From JARRRL01 sp037380725 (GTDB lineage Bacteria; Pseudomonadota; Gammaproteobacteria; Pseudomonadales; JANQJO01): DNA of 20,798 nucleotides. The DNA lies in assembly GCA_037380725.1 (NCBI GenBank), contig JARRRL010000140.1, positions 1 through 20,798 of the forward strand. The letters are read 5' to 3'. Both the position numbers and the translations under genes were made by a program. This document shows positions 15,607 through 20,798 of this stretch, in pieces; within the stretch, counting starts at the first letter, position 1; every line of letters begins with the position of its first letter. The notes beneath the pieces were generated by a model. It saw nothing but the letters and a program-made list of their open reading frames with translations, was not told where the DNA came from and made no database searches.

Positions 15607-15625
15607 AAAGCAAAACTCACGCCAA
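15607..15625 (-). promoter_or_regulatory. Sigma-54 type promoter upstream of fliK
   Basis: The minus-strand sequence TTGGCGTGAGTTTTGCTTT has GG (15622-15623) and GC (15610-15611) separated by ten bases, matching the TGGC-N8-TTGC consensus of RpoN promoters. The expected transcript start is near 15598, 31 bases before the fliK ATG. In Pseudomonas and Vibrio this operon class is controlled by RpoN with FleQ/FlrC-type activators; that control is inferred here. Confidence 0.75.
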
Positions 15626-15705
15626 AACAATTCAGCGATACGCCACACAGAGGATTAATTCATTGTTATTGTCTTTCAATCAGTTAACGCCCAGCCTACC
15701 GCTCA

Positions 15706-15940
15706 TCAACGGGTACACTGCACAGGCATGGCTTTAGAGGTATAGCCGACAGAGGCATAGCTTTGCCTCAAATGGGGAGCATATAGTGGAAAGATACGAC
15801 CGCCTAAATTAAAAACGGTCGCAAACGGATTACCCCCTCGCTGTTGAATTTTTCTACTATTAAGCGAAGCGCTGTAACCCGCGTTGACGCCAAACAGGGC
15901 AATGATGAGCAGCAATCAGCAATGTATGAGGTGCTTTCAT
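15706..15940 (-). pseudogene. Small secreted protein gene frameshifted by a 7-bp duplication
   Basis: A well-placed ribosome site (GAGGAAA) and ATG at 15940 open a frame MKAPHTLLI that soon goes out of phase. The continuing frame reads LLIIALFGVNAGYSASLNSR and on to a stop at 15706, ending CTR. The break lies at a perfect 7-bp tandem repeat (15910-15923). Removing one copy joins the frames into a 75-residue protein with a textbook signal peptide, MKAPHTLLLIIALFGVNAGYSA. The mature part is Arg- and Gly-containing and I do not recognise it. It follows the ZnuB-like permease gene by 59 bp in the same direction, so it may be the last gene of that operon. It could be phase-variable, a pseudogene, or a sequence error. 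Confidence 0.6.
15910..15923. repeat. Perfect 7-bp tandem duplication inside a signal-peptide coding region
   Basis: CAGCAAT occurs head to tail at 15910-15916 and 15917-15923. The unit is not a multiple of three, so its copy number sets the reading frame of the small secreted protein gene. Confidence 0.9.
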
Positions 15941-15999
15941 CGGTATTTCCTCGCAATCAAATTATCTCAGTTAAAATAAAATTATTTCGCTAATTTGGT

Positions 16000-16812
16000 T
16001 TATTGATCCTTGTTGACCGCCATTGTATTTCCTTCACTACACAAACTACGTGTTCCCAAACGAATGAGCTTCCATCCATAAGCAACAATCACTGCCATGA
16101 TGGCTAAGGTCCAAACAATTAACGGCCCCGTTGGCAAATCCATCCACGCGGAACAAATCAAACCAACGCCATAGCCCAAAAAACCCACTGTATAACCTGT
16201 CATGATCGCTTTGGATTCAGACAACTTGCGGACCGCCAACGCTGGTGCAATCAAACTGGCAAATACCAAATAAACGCCAACAAGCTGTACTGAGGCCGTG
16301 ACAGTCAAGGCAAAACAGATGTAAAACACCCAACGACCCCAAGCTCTGCCAAAATACAGCAGAGAAATGACAACGGCATACAGCAATGCAATAGGCCACA
16401 ACTGACCATAACTGACCCACAAAATCTGACCACTGAGCAAATCCTGCATATGTTCAGCCCCGTGGGGGTTATGAGCTAGTAACAACAGGCTTGCGCTTGC
16501 CGCCAGTACAAAGGTAACACCAATCAATGCCTCCTGAGTTTCCGGCCACCATCGCTCACATAAGTGCAACCATCCCGACCCAATAAGCGCACTGAGGGCT
16601 GCGGCCAGTTGCGCCCAGAGGCCAGTGATCTCGGCACCTGTCAGCGAAGCGCCTATGACGCCCAAAGCAGCCAATTGAGCTACCGCAAGGTCGATAAAGA
16701 TAATACCTTTATCCAATACCTTACGGCCTAAAGGGATATGAGTAATGCACACCAGTACCCCAGCCAGAAACGGCGGCCCAAGTATGCCAAGATCCAAGCC
16801 CGGTATCATCAT
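16000..16812 (-). CDS. Zinc/manganese-type ABC transporter permease (ZnuB-like)
   Basis: A 270-residue permease of the ABC-3 family, which moves zinc, manganese or iron delivered by a periplasmic binding protein. About eight hydrophobic segments are visible. The DLAVAQLAALG segment and the later GVYLVFASLIAPALAV segment are the regions that in this family contact the ATPase and line the path. Its ATG at 16812 overlaps the stop of the binding-protein gene (ATGA), so translation is coupled. The zinc preference is inferred from the ZnuA-like partner. No ATPase gene follows; the next gene in this direction is the small frameshifted one, then fliK. The short C-terminal tail MAVNKDQ is ordinary. 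Confidence 0.92.
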   Translation of the reverse strand: MMIPGLDLGILGPPFLAGVLVCITHIPLGRKVLDKGIIFIDLAVAQLAALGVIGASLTGAEITGLWAQLAAALSALIGSGWLHLCERWWPETQEALIGVTFVLAASASLLLLAHNPHGAEHMQDLLSGQILWVSYGQLWPIALLYAVVISLLYFGRAWGRWVFYICFALTVTASVQLVGVYLVFASLIAPALAVRKLSESKAIMTGYTVGFLGYGVGLICSAWMDLPTGPLIVWTLAIMAVIVAYGWKLIRLGTRSLCSEGNTMAVNKDQ

Positions 16813-17700
16813 TCAATACCTTTTAAGAGTCGGGAAACCGTGTCATCAAACAGCGAAAATAAATCGGTGGCTGTTTCACTTCCCCCAACCGTAAAAGGCA
16901 GCGTTACCGTTTTCACTTGAGCATGCTCCGCCAACCACTGATCAGGTTTATCATCTTGGTATGCGGCGTGAATCACCATTTTTACCGGATGTTCGCGAAG
17001 CCGTTGCAATATCAAAGACAAATCCGCCGTAGAGGGTGGAATCCCAGGTTTAGATTCAAGCGAAGCAACGGCGCTCAATCCCAACCACTGGGTTAAATAG
17101 CTCCAGTTATTATGATGCACCACANNNNNNNNNNNNNNNNNNNNNNNNNNNNNNNNNNNNNNCCGCTTTCCAACGTTCCACAAAATCGGTGGTATACCGA
17201 TTGTAATCGGATTGATGTGCTGGGTCGATCTGCGCCATTCTTTGGCCTAAAGCTTTTGCCACAAGGAGAATATTGCGCGGGTCGGTCTGAATATGCGGAT
17301 TTCCATCTGGGTGCACATCACCTTCCGATCGATCTAAGCGCTGCGGTAGATCTTTCATTTTTACATGATTGCTTGCTTCAAAATAACCAGGCGTACCTGG
17401 CTGTACACGGGCGTTAGAGCCTCGTTGTATCAAGATCGGCAGCCAACCTATTTCCAACTCGGCTCCGGTGCATACCACAAGATCCGCCTTACGTATTCGC
17501 GAAATCAAGCTGGGACGGGCTTGAACGTGATGTGGATCTTGCTGAGCGGTCGTTGCTGTAAAGACATTTACATTGTTTCGTCCTAGCTCTGAAGCTAAAG
17601 CACCCCACTCAGGTTCGCAGGCAAACACGTTTAATTCTGCATGAGCCAATGGGGAAAGACCCACACAGGCCAAAACGGCTAATATCAGTTTACGCATCAT
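16809..17700 (-). CDS. Metal (zinc) ABC transporter substrate-binding protein, broken by an assembly gap
   Basis: This periplasmic ZnuA-like protein captures metal ions for the permease. The N-terminal piece has a signal peptide (MMRKLILAVLACVGLSPLAHA) and metal-ligand motifs QDPHHVQARPS (His57) and NPHIQTDP (His136). The C-terminal piece has VVHHNNWSYL and the PYPGVPP-like block ESKPGIPPS, followed by the LPFTVGG and LFDDTVSRLL ending. A run of 38 N (17125-17162) lies between them, and the two sides are in different frames: a gap length of 3n+1 would restore one frame, so the N count is only an estimate. The start has AAGGAGG (17704-17710), which overlaps the stop of the porin gene, so the genes are coupled. 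A second ATG at 17697 may be the true start. The gene is probably intact in the organism. Confidence 0.9.
17125..17162. other. Assembly gap of 38 N inside the binding-protein gene
   Basis: The bases are unknown. The flanking halves of the gene are out of frame with this length, so the gap size is not exact. Confidence 0.99.
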
Positions 17701-17708
17701 GTTCCTCC

Positions 17709-18962
17709 TTAAAATTTATGAGCACCATGAGCACCGAGCGCCATGGTGTACTGTAGGAAAACGGCGTTATGGTGTTCAGTACTCGATTCATCCCGATTGA
17801 ATTGCAGTCGCAAACGACTAAATTCACTATTGGCATAATCAACCATGATACTGCTCCGACGCGGGTCGCTATCCTCAGGATCAAGTTCAGTGCCAACGAA
17901 ATCTATACCGGGATTATCTGAAGAAACCTGGCCATAACGGGCTCCTACCCGCCATGAATGCGCGAACTGATAGATAGCCTGGGCATACCAGCCATCTTGT
18001 TTACGATCAATATCACCGAACCCTTCATAGTTCCCTATCTCATCTCCCCACAGGTATTCCATTTGAAATTTGAAACTCTGTTCGTAAGGGTTACCATTGG
18101 GGGACCATTTCCAGACCAGATCCGCAATGTTCATCGCATTGTCTCCGGAAAAGCTCGTATCGCCAAGTTCCCACTCACTAACCCGCTCACGGCTATTCGT
18201 ATCAAGATGGGACAGTCCAGCCTGCCAAGAATGATTAAACCCGACATCGCCACCGACATGAGCATAAAGGGTATAAGCCCCCACGCCATGATGCGCCGCG
18301 CCGCCAGCCGGCATACTTTCTCCGCGAAAGGCTTCAGTCCCAAATTCGAGAAAAAAAGGCGTTGGCGCCAACCAGGTGACTCGTAGCCCATCATCGGCGA
18401 ATTGATTACCAAAAATCGCCCGATAAACAAGTGGCGCATCAACGAAATCCCATACATGACTGTGTTGATCGTTCAGGTAACCAATGCCGGATTTAAAACG
18501 CCCGAAGCGCACGGTTAAACCAGCGGGTAGGGTCAGCGTGTTCAAATAAGCTTCTTCAATTTCAGCTTCATTTTCCGGCGTTAAGGCGACAGTGAATTGA
18601 CCATAAAACACATTATCCACGTTGGCGAAAATCGACATTTCAGATTCACCAAGTGATAGCCCCTCTTCTCCAGGACCTGCTTCTTCACCGAGAGTAAATC
18701 CTGGAATGCTGTAATTCTCGGGATTTTTATCAAAGTATCCAGCCTGCCCAGAAAGAATCAGTGAAACAGCGGGATTGAAAACGTTAACGGCTTGTGATTT
18801 TTTTGTCGTCGTGGGCGCCGTTTCCAACGTATCCACCTTTCTTTTTAACGCATCAATTTGTTGTTTGAGTTGCTCATAATCGGTCGAATCTGCGATAGCG
18901 ATTACAGGTAACGGTAACATTACAGACGTGCAGAAAGCTGCCATAGCATAGCGTAAGTTCAT
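17709..18962 (-). CDS. Porin-like outer-membrane beta-barrel protein of a metal-uptake operon
   Basis: I choose the ATG at 18962 (AGGGGG five bases upstream), which gives 417 residues and a clean signal peptide ending near VIAIADS. A short coiled coil (about 28-48, YEQLKQQIDALKRKVDTLE) follows, as in many trimeric porins. The rest is rich in alternating aromatic and polar strands (for example LTVRFGRFKSGIGYLND and WRVGARYGQVSSD) and ends in a phenylalanine, the usual beta-barrel assembly signal. It is the first gene of an operon with ZnuA- and ZnuB-like genes, so it probably passes metal or a metal complex through the outer membrane. The specific substrate is inference. An upstream GTG/ATG extension to 19013 lacks a signal peptide and is unlikely. 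Confidence 0.82.
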   Translation of the reverse strand: MNLRYAMAAFCTSVMLPLPVIAIADSTDYEQLKQQIDALKRKVDTLETAPTTTKKSQAVNVFNPAVSLILSGQAGYFDKNPENYSIPGFTLGEEAGPGEEGLSLGESEMSIFANVDNVFYGQFTVALTPENEAEIEEAYLNTLTLPAGLTVRFGRFKSGIGYLNDQHSHVWDFVDAPLVYRAIFGNQFADDGLRVTWLAPTPFFLEFGTEAFRGESMPAGGAAHHGVGAYTLYAHVGGDVGFNHSWQAGLSHLDTNSRERVSEWELGDTSFSGDNAMNIADLVWKWSPNGNPYEQSFKFQMEYLWGDEIGNYEGFGDIDRKQDGWYAQAIYQFAHSWRVGARYGQVSSDNPGIDFVGTELDPEDSDPRRSSIMVDYANSEFSRLRLQFNRDESSTEHHNAVFLQYTMALGAHGAHKF

Positions 18963-19174
18963 AAAAACCCCCTTAGCGTACACGACGAGCACGCGCGTAT
19001 TTTCAATACACAACCAAACGTCGCCTACGGTGATTAATCAATATGGATTTTTTAAAAAAATTTAATAAAATGCAGTGGTGGAGCGCGTATTAGAAAATGA
19101 TATGTGAAGGTGATTGGAAGAGCGTTTATCAGGATGGGGCTATCGATAAACCCTAAACCAGACGGGAGGATGGT

Positions 19175-19281
19175 ATGATGAACGGTCGGGATCGTACTGC
19201 TATTGCTTTGCGTTAGCTGTGCAAGCTGACAGTGGTCATCCAGCAAGTTGGCATGACATGCATCATGAAATGCAACCACTG
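19175..19281 (+). pseudogene. Possible broken gene for a small His-rich secreted peptide
   Basis: GGGAGGA (19164-19170) precedes an ATG-ATG at 19175, whose frame stops after 13 codons. A second frame there reads TVGIVLLLLC, like a signal-peptide core, and a third continues as ALAVQADSGHPASWHDMHHE, like a cleavage site followed by a His- and Met-rich mature end, up to the 5-N gap. Joining them needs one or two small frameshifts. It is divergent from the metal-uptake operon, so a metal-binding role is tempting, but the gene itself is uncertain. Confidence 0.22.
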
Positions 19282-19286
19282 NNNNN
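19282..19286. other. Assembly gap of 5 N
   Basis: Five unknown bases lie at the end of the possible His-rich peptide sequence. Confidence 0.99.
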
Positions 19287-19750
19287 GCAGCGTTGATTCT
19301 TGATTGTTGCTACCGTTAAAGTCATTGATTTTCTTTTTTTACATACTTGTCATTGGCAATACTGCAGACAGCTTTATGACGCTATCACCCCGTCATCACT
19401 GAGTTCGTAATGAGCGCTTATGGTTTTCCCCAGATCAATAAATAGACAACATCTGCGACCGACTCACCGCGAACACCATGCACGATATCAATTCTACCAT
19501 AACTTCCATAAGTACGTTTCCTCAATAATTTTGGGTTCGTGATCGAATTATCACAGAAATTAGCTATGGATCATACGGTTTTCTACCTCAACACTGTCCA
19601 AAAGTATTGCCCCTAGACAGGTTAAATATTACCCAACCAGTAAGCACAATGCAGATTCAAGATCATCAAATTTTTCAGCATCTTAGTAATCGCATAAGAT
19701 GACTAAAAAAATAGACACACACCGATTTTCCGCCCTCCCCCCTCCCCGAA

Positions 19751-19800
19751 ATGAAATGAAGTGAAGTGAAGTGAAGTGAAGTGAAGTGAAGTGAAGTGAA
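19751..19800. repeat. Pentanucleotide microsatellite, ten units
   Basis: Two ATGAA units (19751-19760) are followed by eight perfect GTGAA units (19761-19800). Every plus-strand frame meets TGA in it; the minus strand (TTCAC) is open in all frames. It is preceded by a C-rich run (19731-19746). Confidence 0.97.
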
Positions 19801-19871
19801 TATTTCAAATCGCGGCGGAAATCAACGGTGTTCGAAAGGAGGTTAACACTAGAAATATAAGAGAGGTAACC

Positions 19872-19991
19872 ATGAATATGGATAACGTCAGAATATATAT
19901 TATACAATATATCCAGCTAAAAAGTCCGCCAGAGCATCGGCGTTATATCAAATACCCACGCATAATACGCTCCACTTCCTCTAACTCTTGA
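19872..19991 (+). CDS. Possible 39-residue ORF antisense to the hptB end
   Basis: AGAGAGG lies five bases before an ATG (19872) that opens a frame MNMDNVRIYIIQYIQL and on to a TGA at 19989. A stronger-looking AAGGAGG lies further upstream (19837-19843) with no start near it. The second half only mirrors hptB, and the first half spans an AT-rich inverted repeat, so chance is likely. Confidence 0.15.
   Translation: MNMDNVRIYIIQYIQLKSPPEHRRYIKYPRIIRSTSSNS
19895..19912. repeat. AT-rich inverted repeat downstream of hptB
   Basis: ATATATT-ATAC-AATATAT has perfect 7-bp arms. It is not followed by a T run, so it is more like an operator or chance AT sequence than a terminator. Confidence 0.5.
19918..19942 (-). 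terminator. Weak intrinsic terminator after hptB
   Basis: Directly after the hptB stop, the minus strand reads CGCC-8 bases-GGCG followed by GACTTTTT. The stem is only four to five pairs, but its position and T run fit a terminator. Confidence 0.45.
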
Positions 19992-20284
19992 CGCAATTGT
20001 TCTACTAAAACATCAGCACCATCCACACTTCCAGAACGACCTAAGGCTTCCAACTCCTGACACAATGTATACAAATGTGGCGCTCCGATGTTCCCCGAAC
20101 TGCCTTTAAAACTGTGTGCCACCTGCCTCAACTCTTCCGCTGCCGCCTGCTGAAGCGCTTCCTGCAAGGCTAATACCCGATTAAGGGAATCATCCATAAA
20201 CGTTTCCAGCAATACGTGAAAGTCCTCTCCCATTACATCTTGCAGCTCGGCCACTACATTTTCATCAACGTGAACTTGAGTCAT
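19943..20284 (-). CDS. hptB: HptB-like histidine phosphotransfer protein
   Basis: A stand-alone Hpt domain of 113 residues from the ATG at 20284 (AAGGGAG seven bases upstream). The phosphoacceptor motif HSFKGSSGNIGA places the histidine at residue 57, and the four-helix pattern with an ELE-rich C-terminal helix is complete. In Pseudomonas aeruginosa, HptB receives phosphate from hybrid kinases and passes it to the response regulator HsbR, which controls an anti-sigma antagonist affecting flagellar genes and biofilm formation. The gene upstream here ends with an HsbR-type kinase domain, which supports the assignment. A weak terminator follows. The symbol is by analogy; another Hpt role is possible. 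Confidence 0.82.
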   Translation of the reverse strand: MTQVHVDENVVAELQDVMGEDFHVLLETFMDDSLNRVLALQEALQQAAAEELRQVAHSFKGSSGNIGAPHLYTLCQELEALGRSGSVDGADVLVEQLRQELEEVERIMRGYLI

Positions 20285-20331
20285 GCTCCATCTCCCTTTC
20301 ACATGCTTTTCATCATTAAATGTGTTTCTTT

Positions 20332-20369
20332 CCTACCAAACCAGCCCTACCAAACCGGCCCTACCAAAC
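20332..20369. repeat. 14-bp tandem repeat overlapping the stop of the HsbR-like gene
   Basis: CCTACCAAACCAGC (20332-20345), CCTACCAAACCGGC (20346-20359) and a partial CCTACCAAAC (20360-20369). The last copy contains the TAG stop of the HsbR-like gene. Confidence 0.88.
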
Positions 20370-20798
20370 AAAATGCGCCTCAACGATGTTTCCCACACCA
20401 CAATAACGCACCGATTCACACATGGTTAACAACAGCGGTATACCTCGCCCACAATACCCCTCAGTTTTGTGTTCGATTTTTCCCGAATTGACTGCTTTTT
20501 TATAATCAAAACCGCCACCGGAATCTTCCAAACGCATGATCAAACGCCCTCCAGAAAGCATGGGCTCACACGTGAGCGTAATAATCACATGCCCTTCTTG
20601 AAGATTTCTAAGCGCTTCATCACGCTTGCAGTAATACTGCGCGAAACCCGAGGTGGAGTGTTTCAATGACGACGACAGGCCCAATAAACCATGCTCCAGC
20701 GCATTGGAATACAGCTCCGCTAAAATGGTGTATAGTTTGCCACTGTGAACGCGCAAACCCGGCACTTCACGAAAAAAATGTGTCAAAAAAGCCAAAGG
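20361..20798 (-). CDS. HsbR-like regulator, C-terminal HATPase (serine kinase/anti-sigma type) domain
   Basis: The last 145 residues of a gene that enters from the right edge. The domain is of the HATPase_c_2 anti-sigma/serine-kinase class: the N box ILAELYSNALEHG, the G1 box LEDSGGGFD, and the G2 box GRGIPLLLTMCESV are visible. In HsbR-type proteins this domain follows a receiver and a PP2C phosphatase domain, and it phosphorylates the anti-sigma antagonist HsbA. Those upstream domains are outside the window, so the assignment rests on this domain and the hptB neighbour 76 bp downstream. The apparent TTG start at 20795 is simply a leucine codon inside the longer gene. Confidence 0.78.
   Translation of the reverse strand, partial: PLAFLTHFFREVPGLRVHSGKLYTILAELYSNALEHGLLGLSSSLKHSTSGFAQYYCKRDEALRNLQEGHVIITLTCEPMLSGGRLIMRLEDSGGGFDYKKAVNSGKIEHKTEGYCGRGIPLLLTMCESVRYCGVGNIVEAHFVW

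Larger units (their letters stand above)
18963..19942. other. 980-bp gene-poor region between the metal operon and hptB
   Basis: I find no convincing complete gene. It must contain the promoter of the metal operon; a 10-bp palindrome TGATTAATCA (19031-19040) lies about 70 bases before the porin start, but I see no clear Zur or Fur box. It also holds a 5-N gap, a possible broken His-rich secreted peptide (19175-19281), a 50-codon unrecognised minus-strand frame (19418-19570), other short stop-interrupted open stretches near 19575-19680, a GTGAA pentanucleotide repeat, and an AT-rich inverted repeat. Confidence 0.7.

Noticed and set aside
19052..19279. 75-codon minus-strand frame upstream of the porin gene
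   Set aside because: It has no protein-like conservation I recognise, occupies the expected promoter region, and ends in AT-rich low-complexity sequence.
19561..19640. Insertion-sequence end near TGTCCAAAAGTATTGCC
   Set aside because: I found no matching inverted end, target duplication or transposase frame nearby.
19683..19907. 74-codon minus-strand frame across the pentanucleotide repeat
   Set aside because: It starts only with TTG, has no ribosome site, and its middle is simply translated repeat (LHFTS units).

Overview
The window is a stretch of draft chromosome (two runs of N) from a flagellated, probably marine or host-associated gammaproteobacterium. The evidence is a single-chain AceE (homodimeric E1p type), the ampE-ampD-retropepsin-nadC-pilus accessory neighbourhood known from Pseudomonas-like genomes, the fliK-L-M-N-O-P-Q-R-flhB order, and an HptB/HsbR-like pair. 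I cannot name the genus. Almost all genes lie on the minus strand.

Layout. Positions 1-3250 hold the start of aceF and complete aceE (pyruvate dehydrogenase). Positions 3427-5246 hold ampE and ampD (cell-wall recycling). On the plus strand, 5444-7696 holds a membrane-anchored retropepsin-like protease, nadC, and a TfpX/TfpZ-type pilin accessory protein. Convergent to these, 7731-15567 is the flagellar export and switch cluster, read fliK, fliL, fliM, fliN, fliO, fliP, fliQ, fliR, flhB. It has a clear sigma-54 type promoter before fliK and a second candidate inside an unusually long fliM-fliN gap. Positions 15706-18962 form a metal (zinc-type) uptake operon read porin-like outer-membrane protein, ZnuA-like binding protein (cut by an assembly gap), ZnuB-like permease, then a small secreted-protein gene that is frameshifted. 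There is no ATPase gene. A poorly coding 980-bp stretch follows, with a pentanucleotide repeat and degraded-looking fragments. The window ends with an HptB-like phosphotransfer protein and the C-terminus of an HsbR-like phosphatase/kinase, which in Pseudomonas belong to a flagellar/biofilm switch. The zinc cassette therefore separates two flagellum-related blocks.

Two patterns stand out. First, most gene junctions outside the zinc cassette carry their own short direct duplication (about 10-20 bp units, 2-4 copies, different sequence each time), several swallowing a stop codon. Second, several genes look damaged: nadC lacks about 55 residues including catalytic positions, fliO is cut from its putative signal peptide by an in-frame TAG, and the small secreted protein is broken by a 7-bp tandem duplication. 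Either the genome is actively generating microduplications and eroding, or the draft assembly has errors; read-level checks would separate these.
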